In this document: positions 1 to 12,309 of the stretch, in pieces
How positions within the stretch are numbered: the first letter of the stretch is position 1
How the letters are laid out: each line of letters begins with the position of its first letter
NCBI RefSeq assembly: GCF_036417845.1
Contig: NC_089990.1
Span: forward strand, 875,501 to 939,500
DNA from: Apteryx mantelli
Lineage: Eukaryota; Chordata; Aves; Apterygiformes; Apterygidae
Length of the DNA: 64,000 bases
Direction of reading: 5' to 3'
Position numbers and translations under genes: made by a program
Notes under the pieces: generated by a model
Seen by the model: the letters and a program-made list of their open reading frames with translations, nothing else
The model's database searches: none
What the model was told of the DNA's origin: nothing

Positions 1-1371
1 AGCTCAGGTAAGCGTATTTGCTTACTTAGCTCTTGCATCATCCAGAGAAGGGAGATGTAGGGTATGTTCAGGTCTTAAAACATAAGAGTAAATATTTACT
101 TTGCCTTAGGAAGAAACTTTTTTTTTTAAAGGTGCATGTTGCTTTCTTCCTTCTTTCATTGCATTGAGCTTTAAGTTCTTCATGTTATTGACGATGTTTT
201 TATGTGAAATGCTTACAGAGATGGTAAGGACCGGGGAGGGTAGGAGAAGCAAAACCTGGAAGCATGCAAGGGAGATTCCTCTTTAATACCCTGAATTCTT
301 TCTTCAGATATGGAGAAACTGAACATTTGGGGAAGGGTTCAAAATAAACTTTCCTGCGCAGTAGTTTTGTTCAGAATGGAGAATGAAGGAGTTTTAGTGA
401 CATGTGGAATTAGTATTACTGTTGCACTTTAATCCTACAAAATGTATTTTTTTAACTGATAGCTACAAAAAGCTTTTTTTTTTTTTTTTTTCTGCCTCCA
501 ATGTGTAAATTGTGATAGCCTATTCATACACGAATGAGGTCCAAAGTTTTTATTCCTATTTCTTGTGCTTCCTAGAAAGCTTCTGTTTCCCTCGTGGAGA
601 GGAAGGACTGAGACCAGTCGAAGGAGGAGTCAGATTAAGGCATTCTGAATAGCCCTCTGAAGGGGTGTGTCTGCCTGTCTGTCCCTCCCTCCCTCTGTCT
701 CCCTGCAGATGATGGGGGAAGCGCAGGGGAATTAGTCTCTCAAGGCTTGTTTTTTGCTAAGCTGTAAAAGGACGTGCTCTAGAGTTGGCATGCTTAAAAG
801 CATGTCTAGTAGTTCAGCTGTGCCAGTTCGTCTAACAAATGTTATTACATCTGTCAGCAAATCTGCATCCCACGTACATACTCAACACACAAAAACCATT
901 TAGCAAAGTAGCTATATCTGCAGTGTACAATATAATTTAAATCTTCTTCAAATCAGCACATGCTCACTTTTCTAGGTTATACATGTTGCATGTATCCTGG
1001 GGTTATATTAAGCTTTCCTTAAGGTTTGCCTGTTTTATCATGCAGTGCACTGGCTGCTTTGAGAGTTTATCAAACTCTTTGTGCTTAGTTTTTATCGTCT
1101 AGCCTGTTGTCTGTGATTTTATTCTCCTTTATATTCCTATACAGTCCACAAAAACAAGTGGACTGAAGTGCCCTCAACTGAGCAAAAAACATTTTTCCTT
1201 TTCTATGCAAAATGGAGGATGCTACCAAAAATCAGAAAACAGATGGAAAAATAACTGTTCTGCAACTTACTTGGGAACCGGTCTCAGACTCCTAATTTGT
1301 CATCTGTTCTTAGTCTGCAAAAACCCAGTCATCAACTGTAGTTGACTTTTTGTTTCTGTTACCTTCAACAG
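1..1371 (+). other. YIPF6: YIPF6 intron (3' part)
   Basis: This AT-rich stretch precedes the first recognised YIPF6 exon and ends in a normal acceptor (pyrimidine-rich tract then AG at 1370-1371). I found no segment that would encode the preceding membrane-proximal part of YIPF6, so the intron probably extends left of the window. It holds an 18-T run at about 474-491 and a CT-rich low-complexity patch at about 664-707. Nothing else was seen. Confidence 0.7.
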
Positions 1372-1497
1372 GATGCTTCAGGGTGGATCAGCCGATAGCA
1401 AAGATGATGGAGGGCCCCAGTTTGCTGAGGTCTTTGTCATCATCTGGTTTGGTGCAGTTGTTATCACACTAAACTCAAAGCTGCTTGGAGGAACTAT
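1372..1497 (+). CDS. YIPF6: YIPF6 internal coding exon (third from last)
   Basis: The exon follows acceptor ..TTCAACAG and ends at donor AT|GTGAGT. It enters with one base completing a codon and leaves with two bases of an Ile codon. It encodes MLQGGSADSKDDGGPQFAEV, then a hydrophobic membrane segment with VIIWFGAVVITL, then LNSKLLGGT. The stretch GGSADSKDD corresponds to a variable luminal or cytosolic loop; the rest is strongly conserved in the family. Confidence 0.95.
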
Positions 1498-2491
1498 GTG
1501 AGTGCTGGTTTACAGTAGCAGTTATAATGCTCCAATTTATGGAACTTCTGTGGTGCTTTGGTCTGACTTTCTTTCTGTTTGTCACTTGTTTCTAGATCTT
1601 TTTTTCAGAGTCTGTGTGTTCTGGGTTACTGCGTCCTGCCCCTGACGGTAGCGATGCTGGTGTGCAGGCTGGTACTGCTAGCAGGTTCTGGGACTGTCAG
1701 CTTTGTTGTACGTCTGGTTGTAGTAATAGCTATGTTTGGCTGGTCAACATTAGGTAAGTGCCCGTTAGCACTATAACACTGCGATGTGCATTGAGTCGTG
1801 TGGTGATTAGAGGTAGATCTACATGCACTCTGCTGTATAAAGCCAGAGGGTTTTGTAGTTGAAGGTCTGCTTCCTAGGTTGGCAAGGTATTGTAGAAATA
1901 GTTCTTCCAATCCTTGCGTTGGCAGAGATTCAGCCTCTGCTTCCATTTATTTATTTATTTGGGGGGAGGGGGGTGCCTTATGCAAGTTGCCCTTGGAGGA
2001 AAGACAATAATTTAATATTAAACTTGATGTGAGCCTCGTGGTGGTCTTATTCTGTGATCTATGTTCTAAATACCATTAGAAAACACTAAGTTCATATAGG
2101 TGCATTTGCATTATTTCTTCTTGTTCTTATTCTGTAAACCTGAATCTTATTAGTGTCAATCAGCATTTATCTTTCTATATGATAAAGGAAGTTTTAACTC
2201 GTGGTTAGAGACCATTGGAACTGAGCAACGGAATATTCAATTTTACTCTGTCTTTAGACTTAACATTGTAATGCAGATCCTAATGTAAAATTGTTAACAT
2301 CTGCAGTGAATTGTATGTTTGTAGTTTTATCCTGTTCATGTTTCAAGTATTTTTCTTTTTCTTTGTCACCAGCATCTACGGCTTTCCTGGCAGACAGCCA
2401 GCCTCCAAACCGCAAAGCTCTTGTTGTTTACCCCATCTTCCTCTTCTACTTTGTTATCAGCTGGATGATTCTCACCTTTACACCTCAGTGA
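1372..2491 (+). CDS. YIPF6: YIPF6, Yip1 domain family member 6 (C-terminal three exons, 5' incomplete)
   Basis: YIPF6 is a multipass membrane protein of the Yip1/YIPF family, known to sit in Golgi membranes and to work in vesicle traffic with other YIPF proteins. The three exons join in frame (1372-1497, 1596-1753, 2373-2491) and give roughly the last 130 residues. Recognisable blocks are DGGPQFAEVFVI, LNSKLLGG, FFQSLCVLGYC, STAFLADSQPPN and the C-terminus SWMILTFTPQ. These match the vertebrate family closely, with only conservative changes such as VVITL and LVCRLVLL. Four hydrophobic segments are visible: one in the first exon, two in the second and one in the last. The N-terminal cytosolic part and the first membrane segment are encoded outside the window. 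The reading frame is intact across all three junctions, so this is a working gene and not a processed copy. The next gene on the same strand appears to be STARD8, the known vertebrate neighbour. Confidence 0.97.
1596..1753 (+). CDS. YIPF6: YIPF6 internal coding exon (second from last)
   Basis: The 98-bp intron before it ends in TTGTTTCTAG; the donor is TTAG|GTAAGTG. The exon completes the Ile codon and encodes SFFQSLCVLGYCVLPLTVAM followed by a second hydrophobic stretch (VVRLVVVIAMFGWSTL), giving two membrane segments. It ends in phase 1. Confidence 0.96.
2373..2491 (+). CDS. YIPF6: YIPF6 terminal coding exon
   Basis: It follows a 619-bp intron with a long pyrimidine tract and acceptor TCACCAG. 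It encodes STAFLADSQPPNRKALVVYP, the last membrane segment (IFLFYFVISWMIL) and the C-terminal TFTPQ, with stop TGA at 2489-2491. The first two bases complete the Ala codon begun in the previous exon. Confidence 0.97.
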
Positions 2492-2745
2492 CATCAGATC
2501 AAAAGACTCTAATACAGACTGAAGGTTTTCATGAATGCTGCAGTTAATCGTGGCTTTATCTCTAATTTATATATATGTATAGATAGATATTGTAAAAGAA
2601 CAGGTTGTGGGATAAAGCCTGAGAACTGCGAAATTGGTCATTTGTCTGTCCCTCTTCTTGAAAGATGCAGAAATCCAGCTACTGCGATTTTTATTTAGCC
2701 CTGTTCTGTAGTTAAGTTCTAAATAAAAAATACCCGCTATGACAG
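2492..2745 (+). other. YIPF6: YIPF6 3'UTR with proximal poly(A) signal
   Basis: Untranslated sequence follows the YIPF6 stop. It has a TA/GATA-rich low-complexity patch near 2560-2590 and a canonical AATAAA at 2722-2727. The end at about 2745 is an estimate from the usual 10-30 nt spacing to cleavage. The sequence just downstream is only weakly GT-rich, so this may not be the only site. Confidence 0.6.
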
Positions 2746-4907
2746 GGACTATTCTGCCTGAAGAATAGAAGGGGGAGACCTTGGAACTTCTTGAAGTTTG
2801 ATAGATGAAGAGGAAGTTATAGGATCACATGACTTAGCAGAATTCTTGCTTGTGCTTGGATTCTCCCTGAAGATGAATATGCCTTATGAAACAATAGAAC
2901 TTAATTGCTGTTATGTGTTGGGTAGGTAAGATATGTGTTTGACTCCTGTTCTTTTTTTGATTCATTCATGTACGGAATGGCAGGATGTATGTTAAGTACA
3001 TCATAGGACCCTAAACTTTCACTTTGAGATCGGATTTTAGTAAAAAAATAAGTTGGGTCCATTTTGCACTTAACTGGAGCTGGGCAGAAGGGAACTGCCT
3101 TTGCTTATATTAATGTATTGTATATTTATGTTTCAGCCACTTCACATGTCAAGAAAGTGTTTTAACCAAATGCCTTGAACACTGTAGTTACACTGACTGA
3201 TCCATGTATCTTGTGAGAAGGGAGTGTGTTTACACTGGATAGTTACAAATTTTTTCTTGTGACCCTAGATTAGAGAGTCAAAGTCCTGGAGGAACACTCA
3301 AGACTGTTTTGCAGCAGGGACCTAGCTATCGCTCTGCATATTTACAACGGAAAATTGAGCGTCTGGAGAGTACAAAGTAATGTATATACAAAAAGTTTTT
3401 TGTGAAGTGAGCTTAGGTTTTGATACATGAGGTCTTTGGATGCTAACATACCAAACAAGGACTTAAGCCCAGAAGTTTTAAAAACAGGCTTGAGGACAGA
3501 AAATAAATTAGTTTGATCGAGGTAGTGGCTGTTATGAAGTAGGATATAAATTCCGGTCTTTACTTATATGTGACTTTCATTTGGTTGTTTACATGGACTG
3601 TGTTTCAACATAAACCATACAATTTTGCAAATTGTTTCTTCTTGCCTCTAAAGAAAAATAAGAAACTTTTCTATGAACTCTTTGTCTAATACTTTTTATA
3701 AAAGGAGAGGAGGCTTTCTTCTGTGATACTGTAGGTACGCCTATGTAACCTGCCTGGAGAACCGGGTGCAGGTGTGCCGTTTGTGTTCGAACCTAGAAAT
3801 TGAGACCTGGCTCTTTAAAGATTGTACAGAAGTTATTTGACGCCTATTATTTTCAGTAAGCAATACAAAGAAAGAGCTTTGGAACATCTGGGGGTGAAAA
3901 AGCTGCTGGTAAAATGTCAGTTTTTCTGAAAATGAGCATCATATTTCCTTGCTCTTGTGGTAATGCAAATAGACCTGAAATTGATTAAGTGGATCCTGTT
4001 GAGATGTAAATATGCCTGATTTATGTTTAAATATAAAAGTGGAGTTTCTGCTGTAAACACTACAAATACTTTAGTTGGGATGGAAATTTCTAAATGTGTA
4101 GATTTAAAAGTACATTTTGCATTTCTGGGAGTGAGGAGAAGAGGGAAAGGAGAGAAAAAATCAGTTACGTTCTGCAGGGACCATTGTTTGATGCAAAACA
4201 GTTGTCATCAGCGAGTGTGTGAAGCTGAAAGCTGGTTTTGCTGCCTTCCTTAAACCTTGGTATGTATCTGCTCTTCATTGCTGCAAGAGGAGCTGTAGCC
4301 TTTCATATACTTAGGTATAAAAATAGAAATGGGGAATTTTTGAACTTGCATAAATTATTACTGTTACAGAATGTGAATTTTCAAGTGTGCAGTTGTCAGT
4401 TCATCTAAACATTCGTTTAGCTTTATGAAGCTGAAAAGAAATAGTCAAGGGAAAAAGAAGGATAGTAAAGCTATTTGCTAATACAGTTGGATTCTTTGAG
4501 CCAAATTCTTTTCTACTGCGGTACAAGAATTGAACCCTGCTTCTGTAGGCACCCTTGGAATTCCATCTCTGTAGTATGTAATTTCCAGTGTGTCTTGTGA
4601 CTTAAGCTGATGCTACATCTGAAAGATATAATTGGAGTAATAATTAATCCAGCATCCTTCTGAAAAGGAGGAAGACGATTTTGAAAGAGGAATTAATAAA
4701 AATAATCAGTTTTTTCCATACTTTTTTTGACTTATATCCAAGCCTCATGATGCCTTTTTCTGTAATGTACTGCTCTTGGCTTATGTTGGGGGGAGGGAAT
4801 TATTTTTATATTTACTAGATTTATTTTAAACTGGCTGTTGAGGTTTTTAATTGAGAGGTGTTTTTAATGTGAAAAAGTAGGTACCAGTTGGATGGTGAAG
4901 GTTTGGT

Positions 4908-4939
<32 letters not shown>

Positions 4940-6230
4940 TTTTTTGGCTCAAGGCAATCCTTTACTTTGGAAACTATCACTTTCTAAAGCAGTAAAATCT
5001 TCCAATATATTTATATTGCTAGAGACATAACTTGCCATGAAGTTTTAGCTGGCAGGATGCAAATAGGGAACTAGATTTTTCTGAGACTTCATGCCTCCAG
5101 AGGAATAAAGTTACTTGTCTTGTGTGGAGTTCTTTGTTTGTTTGTTTTTCTTCATTGTTTTCTCTAGAAAAGTGAGTAGAGGATGTTTTTGTTCTCAGCC
5201 TGGAATTCTTCTTGCTGTAGTTCACTGTCAGATTCACCCTGCTTCTCTGAACTTTGCGTTGTGTGAAATGTGATTGATGCCAATAAGCTTAGAAGTATGC
5301 AGTGTATCTTGTTGAAAATAGTGTCCCCACTACAGTAGTATAACCAGTTCTGGTAAAGCTTCACTAAAGCTGCCTTGGCCTTTCTGCTTGAGGAAGATAA
5401 CCTTTTTATTTGAAACTTTAGCCCTTTTTGTAGATAAAGTGTTACTGCTTAAAGAGGCTGAGAGAGCAAGCCTCTCTGGTAATGAGCATAAATTGATGGA
5501 CTGAGGATTAACTGTCTTGTGTGACTTAATTTAAGAAGCCAAAACTAGAATTTGTTCCTCAGCCAAACTTTGTTCTGTAGAGTCACTGCTTTTATTGAAT
5601 CACCTTGCCCCTTAGCAGACAGGTGGTTCCCAAAGCAAACTAGATATAGGCACATTAAAGAATGATCGAAAAACTTCAGGTTTAGGCAAGTGAAGTACCT
5701 CAAGCTTATTTGATGTTCACAGACTGCTCAGAATTCATATTTATGATATTCCTTTAAAGTAATGGTACTGTATGAAAGAGTTGAGAGTGCCTGTTCCCTG
5801 AATGGTGCTTTATCTTCTTCAGCCAGTTATATAATGTAAATTGTATCCACTGTATGGTGGGGTTTTTTTAGTATTTCTCCAAAAATGCATCCTTACAACC
5901 ACAACCATATTTTATTTTATGTTATGAAAATGTATCTGATAATTCAACTGTGCTTTCCAAGGTAAACCTTTTTGGTTTAAAGCTGGCTGAGGGAAGAGTA
6001 GCAAGGGGAAAAACAGACTTCTTGCCTTAATGAAGTGTTTAACTTTTCTGTAGGGTAAGCAGATGATCTCATGACACATAAACCAGGCTTTCTTTCCCAC
6101 TAAGATTTTGATACAATTTATCACTTGCAGTTGCTGTATGTGTTTGAATTTCATTTTGATGAAGACCAATGAAAAGGCAAATAACTTGTTTTAACTTTAA
6201 TAAATTAAAATACTCTGAAAAGGATGTGGA
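2746..6230 (+). other. YIPF6: Probable extended YIPF6 3'UTR or downstream flank
   Basis: No coding exon was seen in this stretch. It is uniformly AT-rich and has several AATAAA hexamers (3502, 4695 and 6199). The last, at 6199-6204, is followed by a GT-rich element (about 6223-6245), the normal layout of a strong poly(A) site. Base composition becomes GC-richer soon after. A pure run of 30 T lies at 4909-4938. I infer a long alternative 3'UTR, but only transcript data can show it. Confidence 0.35.
4909..4938. repeat. Poly(T) homopolymer, 30 nt
   Basis: An uninterrupted run of 30 T is followed by G and five more T. It could be the A-tail of an antisense retroposed copy, but no target-site duplication or element body is recognisable beside it. 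Confidence 0.9.
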
Positions 6231-9200
6231 CAGTCTTATGTGTGGATTGAAAGTACTGTGTATGCTGAACTTCTGGCAGCCTGTGTTAGTGTTAATCTTT
6301 AAAATTGGTTATGTATCCTGAGGGACCAGGGTCTGGCTGTGTTCCGTGGGAGGCAGCTCCTTGGGGTGCAGAGCTCCCCTCTTCCAAGGCGTTGGGGCTC
6401 TCTAAAAGGACTCCTGTGAGTACTTGGTCCGAAGGAAGGCATTTCATGTGCCCTTTGGGCAATATGGGGTGAATTAAAAGAAGACGGGGCAGAAAAAACA
6501 GCTGAATTCTCTACTCTTGTACCTACGGAGTGCTTTTAAGCATTTAAGTTGTGTGTATGTACATTGGTACATTAGTAGCTGTTATTAGAAGCACCAGTAT
6601 AAGGTGCAAATCCTTATTTCCCCTCTCTGCTAGAACATAGCTGCTGTTACAGACATACGAATATTTGATGTTCTTATGTTTTACCCAGTTGTAGTAATGT
6701 TTTTAGGAGCTAAGATCAGAATTTTGATCTATGTATATTGGGCCTTTGCAATACACCTTGATGTGCAGTAGGGAATCCAGCATTTTATCATTCTGGGGGA
6801 AAAGAAATCCCACCCTAAAATGCTTGTTTCGGGTCCGTGACGAGGTGGGCCTGAGAGTCAGTGATGCTCGGGTTCTGCAAAGACAAGACTCTGAAGAGGA
6901 GCTCTATGTCGGTAAGCCCGACCAGACAGAAGGGTGAGAATGTCCCCAAGTCCCTGCCCGCTGTTTCTTCCTGGTCCGGTGTCCAGCAGTCGGTAGAGCT
7001 GGAGCAGAATGCGTCAGGCAGGCCGGTGCTCCACAGCTGTGAGGTTGAGCGATGGCATCAGTTTGCTCGTGCTCAGGTCTTGCCTTTGCTCCTCTCTGGG
7101 CACCCAGACTCTGCGCGGCTGAATAAACCGCTGAGCTGGCCTGCCCTTAACCCACGTTCGTGCGGGCGGTCCCTCGCTGTCCTCGCCTGCTGCCGTGGGG
7201 GACGAAGGTCTCAGTAACCGTATAAGAGAGACAAATGCGCCCGAGTGATTCTTACTGGCATTAAGTACGCAGTGATTAGAGGTGAGGAAACGAAATTAAA
7301 GGTGTACGGATATGGAGGGAGCAGGAACTTGATGGGAAGGTGGCTTGATAAATAAGTGTCAATTTAAAAATATTACTGACTAGTACTGGAATCTGAGGCA
7401 ATAACCTAAAGGTATGTCTGTGGTCTTCCATTGCTCCATGGTGCTGCAAAGGGCATTTTCTCCAGGAGCCTGACGTGTTTGCTGGAGAACTTTTTGTTTG
7501 AAAAAGGTGGCAGCGCTTTGGGGGAGCCCTTTTCACTCGCTTTTTAAAAATGTGCCAAAATTATTCTGTAGTTACTTAAAGAAGCAAAAGGTACATAACT
7601 AACGACACCTTTAAATGCTGTCAGTTTTTCAGCTGGAAAAAAAAAATCTCCTGTTGGTCACAAGAGGGCAGCATGACCTTGCAGTCTCTTAAAAAATACT
7701 AACGGTAATCTAGACAAAAGGGATTCTTTTCCCCTTTTCCTTGCATTTTATATTTCCATAGAAAGAGATTTAAGATGTGATAACCTGCTTTTTTAATTTT
7801 TTAGTGAGAATAATTGCTTGTAGTTAGTCTCAAGGAAATGAATTCTGAAGTTCCAAGTTGAGGCACAACCAACTTTCTAAAGATACTCACAATTTTGAGT
7901 CTGACTTGTTTTATGCTATAGAGTCTCTATCTAGTTTGCCTTTTCTATAATATTTATTGTATTTTTAGCAAGAAGATTGCTTTTCATTTAACAAGGGGCA
8001 AACTTTTTAAAAGGACTGTTTATTATGGCAATGGGGAAATCATTAAATGTGTCTTTTTCCCCAGGATGATAACTATCAACATATGCCTTTGAGTAACTTG
8101 TTAGAATTGTGTATAGGAAATCATTAAGACTTTTGCATTACTGCCATCTATTAGTCAATGTATTTATGCGCTAAATCATAGTGGCCTGTTACACTTCTGC
8201 AAATCTTGAAACAATTGCTCAGTGCAATTGATTTTACCCTTGCCCAAGTTATTGTTAGGTGACAAACTGAGCAAAATTTTAAGATACCCAGAGGCAGGAG
8301 TTATTAGATACTTCTAGATCCTTGGTGCTTTAAAATTGGTCTTAGATAAATGCATAGTAAATTTTGTTGCTGGAGCACTGTTAGAGTAATCCAAGCAGCT
8401 TGTCTTGCATATTAATAAGAGATGTTATCAAGGGTATCCAAAGCGTCAAAAAACTTGACCTTTTTGCAGAAGTAGTGTTTGCAATCTATGTAGCTTTGCC
8501 TTTGGAAGCAAAAATGTTGCACCTGAAAGAACTGTTCTGAGGAGGCCATCGCTATATAGAGGAATACATTGCTCTAATTTAACAAAGAATGTGTCAGGGA
8601 TTTATCTCCTATCCCCAAACTGAAAGTTTGCCTCCAGGTCACTGTTTCAAATTCAGCTTTAGTCTAAAACTTAACCACTAAAAGCTGTTAGCATTAGTTT
8701 TGTGTGGATTGAGTTTTGTCTTTTTGGAGATCAAACAAATGAAACGGGTTGATAACTGTTAACCCATAAGTGCCAGTGACAACGGGAAGATGCCGATGGA
8801 TTTTGAAGTTGGCAAGTCCTCATCAGTCAGTCCTGGCAGTTGCAGCTGGGAGAACAGAAATACGGCTGACATCAGCATCGAACTCCTCTTTAAGGTAGAT
8901 GTGCTGAGCACTAGACTGTATGGGTTCACCAGCCTCAGTGTTTGCAAAGTGGTAGCATGGCAATTAAAGAGAATGCTTCATATAATTCTCTAGCTACAAA
9001 TAGGAGGTATTTCAAAGCTTTTTCAGGCTTCTCTTGTCACATCAAAATTGTTCTTTTCTCCTGGTGGCCTTGACCTAGCCCAAAGCGGAGGTATCTAGCC
9101 AAAAGCTCTGAGGGCAGCAAGTAGATTGGGAAGGTAATGGAAATCTGTTCTATAATGAATCCTTCCTCTCTTTTCCACCTTTCCCCTTACAAGAATCATG

Positions 9201-10654
9201 TTTTGTTTCTAAAACCAGCTTTATCTTCCCGCAAAACAGCAGCGGAGGAAAATGCAGCTGAAAATAAGTTTCTGCCCAATGCCAAAAGCATTCAAGCATG
9301 CTTAACTGTCTGCTGCTGGAAGAAATCAACTTTGCGCTCCTACACTCGGAGATCCAGACTTAAGAGTGACTCTGCCCTCCTCCAGCACAGTGGAAATACA
9401 GGTGCGCTGAAAGCCTTCCTCATCGCATGCACACTGCAGCAGAGAGGGAAACTGAGGCAGTCCAAGCCCTCATCTCTGGGGACAGGCAACGGAGGCCGTG
9501 CGACTTCCCTGCTTGGCGGAGAGAGGGTCAGCCTGCCTGCAGGCGCAGGGCTTCCGCAGGTAGGCCGTGGAGCCCGGGAGGGTGGTGTGTGGCAGGGCAG
9601 CCGTGGGGAGGAGGAGGAGGAGGAGGCCCCAGCCCTGCCTCAGGGAAGGGGGGACCTCCACCTGCTAAAGGGGCTTGGGGTGGCTGGGCCTGAGCGGGGC
9701 TGGAAACATCCCACCTCCCTCAGCTCAGCAGCCGCTCCGAGGGTGGGACGCGTCTGGGGCAGCGCGTGGTGGCGGCTGAAGTCTCTTGGCAGCAAATCTG
9801 GGGAACCTTCTGCAGCCCCAGAAGTTGGATGCTTCAGTTTTTACCAACATGTTGTTTAGGAGGGTTGGAGGGGGAGTTGTTTGTGGGTTTTATTTTGTTT
9901 GTTTTTTGCCAACTGATGTGTCCGAACGTTATGAAATGCGGATTCACAGCCCAGAGATGAAGGGTGTGTGCGTGGGTGTTCTTATTCTCCTCCCCCCCGA
10001 GCCTGATAAGCCCTTGCTATCAGATAGAGCTCTCTCACAACCTGGGCAAAGTTGAAAGGTTCCAGTTTGAGCCCTCCCACGGGAAAGCAGCTGCGCAAGG
10101 AAACCCTGGGCGCTCCAGGCTGGCAGGGGGGCAAAGCTGCAGTCCCGTCTCGGACGCTGCTGCTGGTGTCCAGGGAGGGGTTCTGCGCTCGAGGGGGCCG
10201 TGGCAGGTTTGTGTTAGCGAGCCAGGGTGGCAGCCCGCTTCACCGGCAAGCACAGAGGAGTGCGGTTTTGCCTTTGGCAGCTGGTCTTGCACACAGCTCT
10301 GTGTAGTGGTGTGGCTGTTGTCCAGGACAGTGGGTCTAGCCTCTGGGTCCTTCTGCATGCTGCAGTGCAACCCGGCACTGAAAATGCAATTCTTCCTCCC
10401 AGAAGGCGGCATTCTTGCATGCAGCTCAGTGGTTAGTGATTGCCCTTTGTCTGGATAAAGCTTAAATTTAGCATTCTTTTCCTCTGAAAGCTAATCTTTT
10501 AAGGCTAATATTCTGTGTGCTGGATTGTATGTTAGGGCACGTGATGATTTTATTAGCAATTGAAAAGTGAGGAATGACAGATGACTTTTCCGGTAAGATC
10601 GCTGACTGTTGGCACAGTGAACCCATAATTTCTGACCTTTGGCTTTCTTGACAG
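6231..10654. other. Intergenic region between YIPF6 and the first STARD8 candidate exon
   Basis: I recognise no gene here. The stretch includes short chance open frames and an AT-rich part (7560-9130). A GC-rich patch lies at about 9480-9760, with a short GAG/GGA run near 9608-9627. Two CTCF-like words are listed separately. Confidence 0.5.
7657..7674 (+). promoter_or_regulatory. CTCF-like site (weak)
   Basis: The word TCACAAGAGGGCAGCA (7658-7673) resembles the core of the CTCF motif (CCACNAGRGGGCAG). Similar words occur at 8141-8154 (reverse, CTGCCATCTATTAG) and 40412-40426 (ACTAGAGGGCAATG). Single motif words arise by chance, so this is only a pointer. Confidence 0.25.
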
Positions 10655-10848
10655 CTGATTGATGAAATGGCTGCAGGAGCTTGAAGCAAAGCCTGAGATT
10701 GCTAAATCTTCATGCTGCCCCTGTTCAGCCTGGGGGAAAGACTGCATGTCCTCCTCTTCTGTGCAAAGGTTTTGTGTTCTTTGGGGTGTTCACCTCATAA
10801 ACCACCAGACAGTGTTGGCAGGGAGAGTCTTTCTGCAGAGCAGCAAAG
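10655..10848 (+). other. Candidate exon, possibly 5' exon upstream of the 12.3-kb exon
   Basis: A strong acceptor (pyrimidine-rich tract then TTGACAG, ending at 10654) and a strong donor (CAAAG|GTAAGC at 10849) bound 194 nt. An ATG at 10662 opens a frame of 62 codons that leaves the exon in phase 1, which matches the phase of the acceptor at 12309. Joining them keeps the frame open. The ATG context is poor (T at -3) and the peptide resembles nothing I know, so the piece could be untranslated or chance. Confidence 0.25.
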
Positions 10849-12309
10849 GTAAGCTGAACCTGGCAAACTGAGCAAAACGGGTGTCTGAATGGAGACGACA
10901 TAGAATAAAATCACAAGAGAACAATGTGATAGGGAGCTAATATACCTGTGACTGTCCCTTTTTGGCCGAACTAAGGGACAGTGCATTGCTTTGCTGTCAT
11001 CTTTGTCTTGGAGGCAGTGTGTGGCAGAACCTGGAGTGCTGTGCTGGGGGCTCTGTGTGTGTGTGCGCATGCCAAAGGACACGTCCTTGAGAGATGGAAG
11101 AAAGGCAACCCTTGTTTCTAGGGTTTATGCTAGGTTTTGTTCTCAGTCCTAGTAAGAATAAGAAGCTATAAAAAGGTACTTGCCAATGTGGGAAGTACGC
11201 CTTCATTATTGCCACCTTGGTTATTTTCCTTCAACCTTGTCACCCTCTGCCTGCGTGCGTTTCAGAGTTCAAAGCTATTCAGTGGTACAGGAAAATGAAT
11301 AGGGAGAGTTTTGTTCAGTTTGTTACGGCCTTACTGTGCCTGGCACACTTGTACATCTGGGCTTTCAAAGCCGTCTGTTTCTGATAAATCTGCTGTTTGT
11401 ATTTTACAATGAAGGAAGGGAGCTGAATGTCAATAAGAGCCTTAGGGATTGAAGTCATCTTTCAGTAAGACAGATGCAGGAGGGAAGCAGCTGGGCAAAC
11501 TTCTGCCACACTGATGCTTCCTTTTTGCCATAGGACTCATGATGGGAGAGACTGTTCTCCACACAACGTTGCTAATCTTACCCGTACATGGGAGAGGAGA
11601 AAATGGGGCAATCGATACCTATCTCAGCTGAACTTGTCTCTTGTGTGTGTGTGGAAGGCATTGCCCCGGCTCATCACGTGAGGCCTGCGATAATGTCTCC
11701 TATGCTGCACTGGCATGAAACAAGACTTCAGATGGTATCCCAGTGAAACATGTCTCAGTGAGACCTTTCCAAACTCCGTCTATTCCCCCAGCTCCGTGCC
11801 ACTGGGAGGATAAAGAGTATGCTGTGAAACACAAGCTCATTCTAAAATGGTGAAAGGAGTTCCCTATTTTGAGAGAGAAATGAGGAATGTAAAGCAAAAA
11901 TGTGGGGACAGACTAAACAGTGGTCCTAGTGAAACTGCATGCATATCATCTTTTGCAAGAAGTGTTAGTGTAGAAAACACACAGGGAACTGCTGTAGAAC
12001 TTACAGTCACTTTTTTTTTATTCCAATATATACAAGGTATTTTAAAGCACCCATGGACCTCTTTGGAAATTAGGCTAGCTATGCTTTAGAGAGTACTGGT
12101 ATGCTAAAAACAAATGAAAAGAGTTCCGATGCTGCAGTGAGTAAAACATGGGCATACCTTGAATAAAAACATCCCTTTCCAATTGAATGGAATAGAAACA
12201 GGGAACAAGAAAATAGGGAAAAACAAAATAAATGCCTTCTACTAGATGGCTCTTCCTTAGGAAGAACTAACTGAAGTTACGTTTTTTGCGTCACCGTTTT
12301 TTTCATCAG
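10849..12309. other. Noncoding stretch before the 12.3-kb exon
   Basis: No gene was recognised. The content is ordinary AT-rich sequence with a short TG run near 11055-11070. It would be the intron between the candidate exon ending at 10848 and the exon at 12310, if both are real. Confidence 0.4.

Noticed and set aside
1..9. AGCTCAG followed by GTAAGC at the very start, like an exon end.
   Set aside because: No YIPF6 codons fit with the phase needed by the exon at 1372, and the exon body would lie outside the window.
9137..9859. A 240-codon open frame on the + strand.
   Set aside because: No recognisable domain, and the second half lies in a GC-rich GAG/GGA patch with several frames open.
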